Shown one piece after another: positions 55,600 through 64,000 of a stretch of 64,000 bases of DNA. A program made the position numbers and the translations under genes. Under the pieces are notes generated by a model, which saw nothing but the letters and a program-made list of their open reading frames with translations, made no database searches and had not been told where the DNA came from. The stretch lies in assembly GCA_964034945.1 (NCBI GenBank), contig OZ035960.1, positions 83,948,148 to 84,012,147 of the forward strand. Direction: 5' to 3'. Position 1 is the first letter of the stretch, and every line of letters starts with the position of its first letter. Source of the stretch: Chrysopilus asiliformis (Eukaryota; Arthropoda; Insecta; Diptera; Rhagionidae).

Positions 55600-56320
55600 T
55601 TTTTACCTTTTTTCCAAAATACTGGTAATTTTCAAGCACTTTTTGGAAAGTAGTGTGAATTTTTGCAGTACTTTTTGAAAAATACTGGTACTTGACACCA
55701 ATATCAGTACATTATGTATTGGTACTGATTTTCTTACTAGTAATCCACACGTGCCATGAATCCTGTCACTGTCGCTGTTGCGTCTGATGTTATGTCTAGT
55801 GAAGATTGAAATGTCAGCTGTTACGACAGAAAAGTCTGACAGTTTTTGCTGACATCTTTGCTAACAGAAATGGAATTTAAGATGGCGGATTCTAATTTTT
55901 CACGTGCAGAGACGCTCCGTTCTATAAACGAATGCTGTTTAAAAGTAATTTTTACAAAGAAATGATTTGAAAAATGCATCGTGGGAGCAGCTAGAGGCCG
56001 AATTTCATTTTGAGTGCGGAGACTACTCTCAGTTGTTTACTGCTCAACGTATTTCTGGAACTGAAACGTCATGCCAGAATCAGCAGCCCACCTACGTCAC
56101 AACAGAATTTTCTAATGACATTTCTGTTAACAGTCCTGTCAACGTTTCCGGCAGGTCTGGATGGCGTGTTACAGTGCCAACATAAAAAAAAATTGGTACT
56201 AGTGTAAGGTAGGTACCAGTAAATTATTTACTGGTGCTGAAAATTTGATTTCAGTACAATTTCCATATTCTGGTACTGATATTGAAATATTGTGTATTTT
56301 GCCCAGTTCTGATCCAAGCC
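55600..56320. repeat. Degenerate repeat with TACTGGTAC words; possible transposon gene start
   Basis: Both flanks (55660-55740 and 56190-56290) are rich in AGTACTGGTAC/GTACCAGTA words in both orientations, which suggests a MITE-like unit. In the middle an ATG at 55883 opens MADSNFSRAETLRSINECCL, and LKNASWEQLEAEFHFE is readable at about 55970-56020. This resembles the start of a Myb/SANT-like protein of Harbinger elements, but I cannot confirm it. Confidence 0.35.
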
Positions 56321-56439
56321 TATTATGAAAATGGTCGTTCAAAAAGGAGTACACATGGTGCACTACGTTATTTTTTTTTTGGGAATTATGCGTTCAACCG
56401 GAAAGAACTTAAAAACTTTTGAGAAAAATCTTATCCTTG

Positions 56440-56632
56440 CAGGACTCTCCGTTGCGAATTAGTCTAACACCAGTTTACCCCCTTAGCGGTAAAATTTCGG
56501 AAAACCACGCCTTAGTGAGCGCCTACGTGATGGTTGGGACATTCTGTGAAAGTTTCAAGTTTCTAGCTTCAGGGGTTTGGGCTGGGCGTTGATGAGTCAG
56601 TCAGTCAGGTTAAACGATTTTATATATATAGA
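56440..56632 (-). mobile_element. Helitron-like 5' end fragment
   Basis: Minus-strand start at 56632, TCTATATATATAAAATCG, followed by TTTAACCTGACTGACTGACT and CATCACGTAGGCGCTCACTA. Matches 33850-34013 and adds the continuation CTCCGTTGCGAATTAGTC on the plus strand. The 3' end was not located. Confidence 0.55.
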
Positions 56633-58358
56633 TTAACAAATTTGTATAAAAATAATAATTAAAAATTATAAATCAAAAAAAGGAAAAATTTGTTAAAAAA
56701 AACTAGCACCAAAATCTCACAAATCAAACATTTGTAGAGTTTTGGTTTGAATAGTTTTAAACAAATGGGGTTTTTTTTCACTCCTAGTGGATATTTTTTA
56801 AACACAAAGTGCTCCAAATTTAAACAGCGAAGTGGGGTTTAAAAAGTACCTATGGATCTGTCTGTTTGTGTTCGTCCAAGTGGATAGAAAATGGAGTTAT
56901 TCAAAATGGCTGTACCCTATTGAAATACTTTATGAGATAAATTCACGCCAAATTTTTTTCTGAGTTTAACATAAAGAACTACTATTTGGATTAAAGAATT
57001 TTATGTTATTGTGAGTTTTCTGGGGTTATCTATAAAAATGAAATGTTTAATTACTTAAAGACTTCGTAGCCACAGTCACCCTGTACAATGCGGAATGAAA
57101 GTATATTATGCGGAATCCGGATACATTAATAAGAGAAGTCAGTTTCGTTACGAGCTCTTTTTTTACGAGTATAACATTTCTCTGAGAAATGCGATTTCCA
57201 ACTGGAAAATGTGATTCCATTACACTTTTTTTTGATTCGGTTTCTAAAGGAGTTTAATTTGCATTTTTACGAAATGGGGGAAACTTATATCTACTTTTTC
57301 AATTCAGTCTTGCTTACTTGTTCCCCTCAGCTATTGTTTTAAGTAAATTCATTAAAGGAAGAGGAAAAAATAATTTAAACGGAATAGACTTCTAAAGGAG
57401 TAAATTCGACCTACATACATACATAAACTGAACCAAGTTTTTCCGTACACTTCTTTGTTTTAGTTTTTCAATCCTTAGAGATGCGTGTTTTGTGATTTTT
57501 GTTTATAAGCAAAAAATATTCATGGTTCACAATAGAAAAATTTTTTGATCTAGAAAATTTTCCGTTTTACTGACTTCTCTTTTTCCTATTATTCTACACA
57601 GATTTTCCCAAAACTTCTGTTCATAACTTTGTTATATGCTGATATAATAATAGGCACAAACAACAGATCAAAAGTGAAAACTCCAACCACAGAGGGTTGA
57701 AACCAAAAAAAAAATGTATTTATATATATATTCGTCTGTCTATGGGCTTCCATGTACTTAACGCTTCAATATAAATGTATATAGAATAATAACTCGTATA
57801 TGGCTAGACAGACATATTTCTGAATAAGCAATGACTTTTCAAAAGATTTTTTTTGGCATTGTCTTTAACTTTGACGGTGCTGGGGGCTGAAGGATTTCTC
57901 TTTTATAACTTCTTCAACCACCTGTTTGACGGACCAGATGAGAGATATAATATATATATATATATATATATTATACATACAAGTCCACGTATATGGTTGT
58001 ACAATACCTAAACAAAAAGTTAATATAAGAGAAATCATAAAATTGGATATTGTTATTAAAGGAATTCCATTGAAAAATATTAATTTCGCTTAAATGAAAA
58101 ACAACACAGTACAATAACATTACGGAAAAATTAATTGAAATTTTCTTGTTGAATAACAACAAACAAAACCAAGAATAGATAAATACCAAAGTGAAAATTA
58201 TATGATAAAAACACACCAAATTATTTAAAATATTTCAAATGCTTTTATTAGAAAAATATTTTGATCAGTGAAGAGAATTGTTTATTCGCTATTGAAGAAT
58301 TCAAAAAAGTTTTTAATTTGTTAAAATTTAAAAGCCAAAGAAATTTTTAGAATTTATA
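56633..58358. other. No gene seen; (TA)n tract
   Basis: AT-rich with no defendable gene. A (TA)n microsatellite lies at about 57946-57972. Confidence 0.45.
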
Positions 58359-58912
58359 TCGGGTCTTTCAACAAGGACATAACAATTTTGTATTTAAATA
58401 AAACACAGAATAATTGAGATATCGGGCTGAAATTTATTCCAGGTGTAGTGAACATGTTACATTTAAGTATGAAATTCGATGTCGTTCATATGACCACCGT
58501 GAGCATTTGCACTGATTGATTCTTTGGAGCCAATTTTCCACCACTCTTCCACACATATCGGCCGGAACGTTGGCAATTTCGCTTTCGATATTGTTCCTGA
58601 GCTCCTCTAACGGCTTGTTGGCATAAACCAACGACTTAACGTAATCCCATAAAAAGAAATCCAACGGCGTAAAATCGCATGAGCGAGGTGGCCATTCGAG
58701 CGGTCCATTACTCGAGATTACACGATTGCGACCACCGACTCAGAATTTCGGTAGTAAGTTTTAATAATTTCCAAACGTTGCTCGTTCATGAACTTCACCA
58801 TTATAAAAATGTAAACCTTGACTGATGTTTTAGCATTGCCAGATCATAAAAAAAGTTTAGTGTGCGTTTTTATTAAAATACAAAATTGTTATGTCCTTTT
58901 TGAAAGACCCTT
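58359..58912 (-). mobile_element. DD41D-type Tc1-like deletion derivative (second family)
   Basis: Ends TCGGGTCTTTCAACAAGGAC and an inverted partner extending about 45 bp with few mismatches, flanked by TA (58357-58358 and 58913-58914). At ~554 bp it keeps only the two ends of the transposase gene. Confidence 0.75.
58434..58804 (-). pseudogene. Tc1-like transposase: N- and C-terminal remnants joined by deletion
   Basis: On the minus strand an ATG at about 58803 opens MVKFMNEQRLEIIKTYYRNS, the HTH start, which hits a stop after ~27 residues. A different frame then gives SNGPLEWPPRSCDFTPLDFF followed by LWDYVKSLVYANKP, containing the third catalytic Asp. The C-terminal helices (VPADMCGRVVENWLQRINQC) run to the stop at 58434. 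The first and second catalytic Asp and most of the DNA-binding domain are deleted. The third-Asp box is close to that of the copy at 51280-52035, so the family is related but distinct in its ends. Confidence 0.75.
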
Positions 58913-59071
58913 TATATTTCATAGACGTTCAAGTAAAGTTTCGGTTGAGAGAATCGTATTAAAAATGTAAACAATTATTTTTTATTTAAATAATTATAGA
59001 TACTCTGTGTGTTTAACCATTGAATCATTTCGGATTCATGGTTTTTATGCGACCAATTTACCAGTGACTTC

Positions 59072-59177
<106 letters not shown>

Positions 59178-59384
59178 TTTATTTAGAGCATATAAAATGT
59201 TTTTGACAATTTTTTTTAAACTATAAATCGTCTTATAACACCAAGTCAAATCGGAGGCGCATCGAGCTGAGAAAGCGAGGATTCAGTATTCGGATCGGAT
59301 CGGACGTGTTTCTCCTTCGTGTTATACGTGGTTTGTTGCCGAAGTTATTTCTTTTTCATCAACATATAGTGAACTCTTATAATT

Positions 59385-60227
59385 ATGGCACCTGATACTC
59401 GTAATTCGGTAAAGACAATTGTAAAAACACTTAACAAAACCCGTCCGAGTCTGTCGAATTCGAATGAACAATCTCCATTGGCAGCATCCTCAAATTCTAT
59501 TATGGAAGTTCTGAAAACTAAACTAGGTGACTTGGAGGATGTTTTGGTTAACATTGTCGACGACGTCCGTTCAGTGGTGTGCGCCGAAATCAGCAAGGTA
59601 CAAGAAGCAATCATGACCGAGATGAGCAACCGTTTGGCATCTCTCGAGGACCGAATTAACTCGCTCCAATCGCAATTGACAAACCCCAACTCAAATGCTA
59701 CATCGGTTTCTACAGGTCGTCGACCTCTTGACACAAACGGAATATTCCTAACGGCGGTAGAAAAACCAACATCTGATTCGTCACTGTCGACTTTCAATGA
59801 CGTCAACTCCATCAGTGGGCTTCGACAGCCTCGCATTAACCAGCCTATTGTTTTATCTTCAGTACCAGCTTTTGAATCGGGTCCCGCTCTAACAGCCATC
59901 GAATTGAAGAGACAAAAAAGCATTTTTGTTTCGAATCTTGCTACTGAGACAACGGCAACCATGGTCTGTCAATGGATCTCATCCAAACAGCTAATCTCTG
60001 ATGATGACGCTAGTGACGTCAAATGTTTTGATTTAACCAGCCGTAAGCGGCAGGAGGGTGAACTTCGTTGCTCTTCGTTTAAGCTAATGGTCCCTGAAAA
60101 TTGTTTTCAAATGCTACTAGATCCTCTGTTATGGCCGGAAAATACCTTAGTCAAGGAATTTGAACAAAGGCGTAAAACAAATTTTCGTCGAATATATCGG
60201 AACCCCAAAACAAGGAGACGCCAATAA
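59385..60227 (+). CDS. LINE ORF1 protein
   Basis: 280 residues from an ATG. The first ~40 are Ser/Thr/Asn-rich. Residues about 40-105 are heptad-like (MEVLKTKLGDLEDVLVNIVD..., MTEMSNRLASLEDRINSLQS), a predicted coiled coil for trimer or oligomer formation. A Ser/Pro-rich linker follows. Residues about 185-265 (KSIFVSNLATETTATMVCQW and LRCSSFKLMVPENCF) resemble the RRM-like nucleic-acid-binding fold seen in ORF1 of several LINE clades. I see no CCHC knuckle. The tail is basic (RRIYRNPKTRRRQ). The protein coats the LINE RNA. Its last ~50 bp overlap the open ORF2 frame, which is -1 relative to it. No stops or shifts. Confidence 0.75.
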   Translation: MAPDTRNSVKTIVKTLNKTRPSLSNSNEQSPLAASSNSIMEVLKTKLGDLEDVLVNIVDDVRSVVCAEISKVQEAIMTEMSNRLASLEDRINSLQSQLTNPNSNATSVSTGRRPLDTNGIFLTAVEKPTSDSSLSTFNDVNSISGLRQPRINQPIVLSSVPAFESGPALTAIELKRQKSIFVSNLATETTATMVCQWISSKQLISDDDASDVKCFDLTSRKRQEGELRCSSFKLMVPENCFQMLLDPLLWPENTLVKEFEQRRKTNFRRIYRNPKTRRRQ

Positions 60228-63076
60228 GGATCTACTACCAAAATGTGAATGGACTCAGGACAAAAACCAATGTCGTTTTGCTCAACACGCATGACTGTTT
60301 ATATGATATTATTTGTATGACTGAAACTTGGCTGCACGTTGGTATCGTTGACGCAGAAGTTTTTCACCAAGATTTTGTAGTATATCGACGTGATCGTCAC
60401 AAGGATACTCTAAATGCTCCAGTAGGTGGTGGTTTAATAATAGGCGTTCGTTCTCATTTCAAAAGCTCTGAGATCCACTTGCCGTTATCTGATCTGGAGG
60501 TGCTGTGTATTAGCGTATCTCTTAGCTCTAAAAATATATATATTATCCTCGCATACATCACTCCCAGCAGCCCCATCGATACGTACGTGAAGCTTTTAAA
60601 TACCGTTGAGCCAGTAATTGGAAAATGCTCACCTGCAGATGAAGTTATATTTTTGGGTGACTTTAACCTTCCCAATTTATCCTGGTCGCCGTCGGATGAT
60701 GGAGAATTTTTCATATGCCACCCAAAACAAGCATCAGAAATATTGCTAGTTGACCACTTATCCGCTGATGGATTATTACAAGTTAACCCAATAATCAACT
60801 GCAGACAAAGGATTCTTGATCTTGTATTCACCACATGTCCATCAAAAACCAAAGTTGATTTATCTGATGATGCCATATCAAATGAAGTTCCTGATCACCC
60901 AGCTGTTGTAATCGAACTTAATTATACTCAACGTATACTGCATGATGTACATAATGTTAATAACTACTGTTATAATTTTAAAATGGCTGATTATTGTAAG
61001 TTGAATGAATATTTAAGTAACGTTGACTGGTTGAAATCGGTTTTCATTGATTCTGACATAAACGTATGTATTAATAAATTTTATAAGGTTTTATTCGACG
61101 CTATAAATCTGCATATTCCACTAAGTAAGAAAAATCGTGGTTGCAAAGCACCTTGTTGGTATGATGCTCGAATTCGAGAATTAAGAAACTGCAGAAATTC
61201 CGCGTGGCTAAAATATAAAATGTCCAATCTTATTGAAGATTATGAAATATATTCTAATTTTCGCGGAATTTTTAAAGTATATTCAAATTATTTGTATAAT
61301 CGTTATCTTGACAAAGTGAAAACTGATATAAAAAATAATCCCAGTGAATTTTGGAGCTTTATAAACATGAAACGTAAGAACAACCACGATATTTCTTGTG
61401 TCACATATAACGACTCATCCAGCGATAACCCATCTGTAATATCCAACATGTTTAAAGATTTTTTCGTTACCTCTTTTAATAATTCGGACTGTAACATAGA
61501 TTATAATTATTTTAACTATTTGACTGACACTCCGAGTAGTCACATTGATTGTTTTCAGATTAGTTCTGTAGATGTCTCAGATGGTCTATCAGCTTTGGAT
61601 GACGACTTTTCCAACAGTCCTGATGGTATTCCTTCTGGCTTTCTTGTTAATTGCTACGTGTCCCTTGTAGAACCTTTGACGTACCTATTTAATTTGTCAC
61701 TTATGTCTAATGTGTTTCCGTTGCTGTGGAAGTTTTATTTTGTGTCTCCAATTCATAAGAAAAACAGTAAAACTCGTGTTGAAAACTATAGACCTATAGC
61801 CAAGCTTGCGCCTATACCAAAACTTTTCGAATCTATTATAACCAAATATGTTTCTTTTCAATGCAAAAACCTTTTATCTGATCGACAGCACGGTTTTATC
61901 AAAGGCAGATCAACTACCACTAACCTAGTTGAATTAACGAATTTCTGTCTTAATGAAATTGAATTTGGCTCTCAAGTCGACTGTATCTACACCGATTTTA
62001 GCAAAGCTTTTGACAAACTTTCTCATAAAGTGCTTCTGTTCAAACTAAAAAAATTAGGCTTCTCAAAAGCCCTCTGTAGTTGGATTGCGTCCTACCTAAG
62101 TGATAGGAGTTTTCGGGTAAAATTTTCCAACACATTATCTGATGTGGCTCATGTAACCTCAGGAGTCCCGCAGGGCAGTCACCTGGGTCCACTTCTATTT
62201 GTTCTTTTTGTTAATGATCTGTTTTCTGTTATGCGCAACGTATATGTTCTTGGCTATGCTGATGACCTGAAACTTTACCTGTCTATCAAATGTACTCTTG
62301 ATCACTTGGAACTTCAAGCCGCATTAGACCAATTTTCTATTTGGTGTACAAAAAATAGTCTGACGCTAAATATAGACAAATGTGTAGTCGTTACTTTTAG
62401 CCGTAAATTTAATACTAAGAACTTTGACTATATGATAAACGGATCTATTTTAAGTAGAACCAATGAGGTCAATGACCTTGGTTTAATACTTGACAATAAA
62501 CTTGACTTCCATAATCATATCAACAGCGTAATAAATCGTGCTAATTCCATGCTTGGCTTTGTTAAACGATGGTCAAAAGAGTTACCTGATCCTTTTGTTT
62601 TAAAATCCCTGTATTGTTCATTTGTACGTCCTATCTTGGAATATGCTAGTGTAGTGTGGATGCCATTTTATAAAGTTCACGCGAAAAGACTTGAATCAAT
62701 TCAAAAACGCTTTATAAGATTCGCTTTGAGGTATCTACCATGGGAGAACAGCCAGCTGCTTCCACCCTATGAACAAAGATTAAAACTTCTGAACTTGCCA
62801 CCGCTTTATAAAAGACGTGAGTTTTTCGCTGTAATTTTTATTCATAATCTTTTGTCCAATAACGTTAATTCACCGACATTGTTGAGTAAATTGAATTTTC
62901 GAATCAACCTGAGAAATCGGGTTAGAGATGATCTTTTTTACATAGATTATCATCGAACAAATTATGGGCGTTGTGAGCCGATTTCATTTATGTTGACAAT
63001 TTTTAATAAATATTATCGTATTATAGATTTTCATGTTAACAAAAATGTAATTAAAAATCTTATATATGCCAATTAA
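60221..63076 (+). CDS. LINE ORF2: endonuclease and reverse transcriptase
   Basis: There is no ATG at the start of the conserved region. The endonuclease opening PIRIYYQNVNGLRTKTN is encoded from 60221, overlapping the ORF1 stop, so translation probably reaches it by reinitiation or a -1 event. Residue numbers here count from the GTG at 60245. The APE-type endonuclease has TETWL (26-30), GGGLIIG, LGDFNLPN (137-144) and PDHPAV (216-221). Reverse transcriptase has NYRPIAKL (514 on), YTDFSKAFD (582-590), SGVPQGSHLGPLL (639-651) and YADDLKLY (671-678). A thumb and C-terminal region with RPILEYASVVWMPFY and SIQKRFIRFAL follow. No zinc finger is obvious at the end. All catalytic motifs are present with no stops over 940+ codons, so it is likely competent for target-primed reverse transcription in the nucleus. 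Confidence 0.92.
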   Translation, partial: PIRIYYQNVNGLRTKTNVVLLNTHDCLYDIICMTETWLHVGIVDAEVFHQDFVVYRRDRHKDTLNAPVGGGLIIGVRSHFKSSEIHLPLSDLEVLCISVSLSSKNIYIILAYITPSSPIDTYVKLLNTVEPVIGKCSPADEVIFLGDFNLPNLSWSPSDDGEFFICHPKQASEILLVDHLSADGLLQVNPIINCRQRILDLVFTTCPSKTKVDLSDDAISNEVPDHPAVVIELNYTQRILHDVHNVNNYCYNFKMADYCKLNEYLSNVDWLKSVFIDSDINVCINKFYKVLFDAINLHIPLSKKNRGCKAPCWYDARIRELRNCRNSAWLKYKMSNLIEDYEIYSNFRGIFKVYSNYLYNRYLDKVKTDIKNNPSEFWSFINMKRKNNHDISCVTYNDSSSDNPSVISNMFKDFFVTSFNNSDCNIDYNYFNYLTDTPSSHIDCFQISSVDVSDGLSALDDDFSNSPDGIPSGFLVNCYVSLVEPLTYLFNLSLMSNVFPLLWKFYFVSPIHKKNSKTRVENYRPIAKLAPIPKLFESIITKYVSFQCKNLLSDRQHGFIKGRSTTTNLVELTNFCLNEIEFGSQVDCIYTDFSKAFDKLSHKVLLFKLKKLGFSKALCSWIASYLSDRSFRVKFSNTLSDVAHVTSGVPQGSHLGPLLFVLFVNDLFSVMRNVYVLGYADDLKLYLSIKCTLDHLELQAALDQFSIWCTKNSLTLNIDKCVVVTFSRKFNTKNFDYMINGSILSRTNEVNDLGLILDNKLDFHNHINSVINRANSMLGFVKRWSKELPDPFVLKSLYCSFVRPILEYASVVWMPFYKVHAKRLESIQKRFIRFALRYLPWENSQLLPPYEQRLKLLNLPPLYKRREFFAVIFIHNLLSNNVNSPTLLSKLNFRINLRNRVRDDLFYIDYHRTNYGRCEPISFMLTIFNKYYRIIDFHVNKNVIKNLIYAN

Positions 63077-63230
63077 GTAAATTTTCATTTTTTTTTTTCG
63101 AATTTTAACAGCCATATACTAAGATATGTAATATTATTATTATTATGACTATTATTTTCTTTTGTAAATGATTGTACATTAGTTCAGATGGTGTCTCTAC
63201 CTGTTGACAATAATAAATAAATAAATATAT

Positions 63231-63640
63231 AGCTAACTTATAATTGTGTCAGCCTTACAATATCGTTAAATATAGTTTTCAATAATAACTATAAGTATAA
63301 GTGACAGAAAAAATCTCTTTACATATTATAAGATATTATGTGGCTCAATTCATAATATGACTTCAAAGCTGTATGTATAAAGTAAAAAGATAAAAAAAAA
63401 TAAAAAAAAACAAAAAAAAAATAATAATAATAAAAAATATATATACATATATATATAAATTCCAAAGCAAAATTTAATACAAACATTAGAATATTTTTGG
63501 GATGAAAACACAATTTGTTAGACTATATTGCTGACATATTTCTACATCTAGACTGATCAGGTAAGATTTAATAGTAAAAAAAAAATAAAAATAAAAAAAT
63601 AAAAATTAAAAACAAAGAAAAAAAAAACGCGAGAAAAATA
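63231..63640. other. A-rich intergenic sequence
   Basis: Contains two A-rich simple tracts (about 63389-63435 and 63579-63632) and a TATATACATATATATA stretch. No gene. Confidence 0.5.
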
Positions 63641-64000
63641 TTATTCTCTATAAGTGTTGGGAGGCGATTTAAAGTAAAATTTTAGTGCCATTTCAGTGTT
63701 TTCAGTTGGCATAGTCCATTCTGTGGATTGAGGATTAATTAAACTTACCGGTGAAGCGTAGTATCTCTCAGTTAAGCTGAATCCAATATTTGAGTCAAAG
63801 ATCTCTTTCAAAGTGGTATTGTTGTGATTTTGTAGTCCTTTCACTGAGTTAGTGGCTAAGTTCATTAGATATGTTATTAGGGGTGTGATGTTGGCGGATT
63901 TATAGAGGAATGCGTTACTGTACCATTTACCCCCGGGCCGGCGATATCTCCCTAAGCAGTGACTTCCATAAAAATTATTAGAATAGAAATACAACAAAAA
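63641..64000 (-). CDS. Unrecognised partial reading frame at the window edge
   Basis: Minus-strand frame open from the edge to TAA at 63641-63643, about 119 codons. The composition is protein-like, not low-complexity: YRRPGGKWYSNAFLYKSANI, then TLKEIFDSNIGFSLTERYYA and ENTEMALKFYFKSPPNTY. I do not recognise a family. Upstream on the minus strand a pyrimidine-rich stretch with TTCTAAT and an AG at 63964-63963 could be an intron 3' splice site, which would make this the last coding exon of a host gene beginning beyond the window. It could also be part of a transposon, since a 15-bp direct repeat links 63957-63971 with 59062-59076. Confidence 0.35.
   Translation of the reverse strand, partial: FLLYFYSNNFYGSHCLGRYRRPGGKWYSNAFLYKSANITPLITYLMNLATNSVKGLQNHNNTTLKEIFDSNIGFSLTERYYASPVSLINPQSTEWTMPTENTEMALKFYFKSPPNTYRE

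Larger units (their letters stand above)
59240..63230 (+). mobile_element. Non-LTR retrotransposon (LINE, jockey/CR1-like) with two ORFs
   Basis: ORF1 (59385-60227) and an overlapping ORF2 with endonuclease and reverse transcriptase, followed by a ~150-bp 3' UTR ending TTGACAATAATAAATAAATAAATA. The 5' boundary is uncertain. A GC-richer leader starts around 59240. Absence of LTRs and presence of an apurinic-type endonuclease define a non-LTR element. The clade cannot be fixed without a tree. Confidence 0.88.

Overview
The window looks like a gene-poor, AT-rich stretch of an insect nuclear genome, most likely a dipteran. The reasons are the element types: a Ty3/Gypsy element primed by tRNA-Ser, DD41D-type Tc1/mariner relics, a mellifera/vertumnana-style mariner, Helitron-like elements, a jockey/CR1-like LINE, and Harbinger, hAT, pogo and piggyBac-like elements. 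I found no confident host gene. One unrecognised open frame touches the right edge (63641-64000, minus). Almost every long reading frame belongs to a transposable element, and many elements are nested.

Layout. 1-6000: Helitron-like repeats built on a ~122-bp tandem unit, a palindrome, a 13-bp-TIR element and a first copy of a dispersed repeat called family C here. 8097-17682: a nearly pristine Gypsy element on the minus strand (936-bp LTRs with one mismatch, GTCT target duplication, tRNA-Ser primer site, gag, -1 frameshift signal, pol, polypurine tract). Its 3' LTR was later split by a 763-bp hAT remnant with an 8-bp target duplication. 18344-26389: Harbinger-type MITEs, two miRNA-like hairpins, and a pogo/Tigger remnant split by a piggyBac-like MITE.

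28389-32422: a second, compact Gypsy element (186-bp LTRs, GTAT target duplication). One 835-aa reading frame joins a SAP-domain gag and protease directly to the integrase C-terminus. A MITE with a 9-bp target duplication sits in its leader. 33850-36600: Helitron-like ends flanking a ~2.3-kb foldback structure made of inverted arrays of ~145-bp repeats. 37725-38480: a decayed gag-protease relic of another Gypsy.

40053-50027: family C copy 2, several TA- or TTA-flanked MITEs, a Tc1-like deletion derivative, a Harbinger derivative that keeps only its MADF protein and is itself inside a smaller MITE, an internally deleted mariner, and two nested TTAA-flanked elements. 50871-52850: family C copy 3 holding an N-terminally deleted DD41D transposon. 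54955-58912: Helitron-like fragments, a frameshifted mariner 3' half, and another DD41D deletion derivative. 59072-63230: a (TAA)n tract followed by a LINE with apparently intact ORF1 and endonuclease-reverse transcriptase ORF2.

Functionally the window records serial insertion and decay. Only the large Gypsy and the LINE look coding-competent. Most DNA transposons here are internal-deletion derivatives that would need enzymes supplied from elsewhere.
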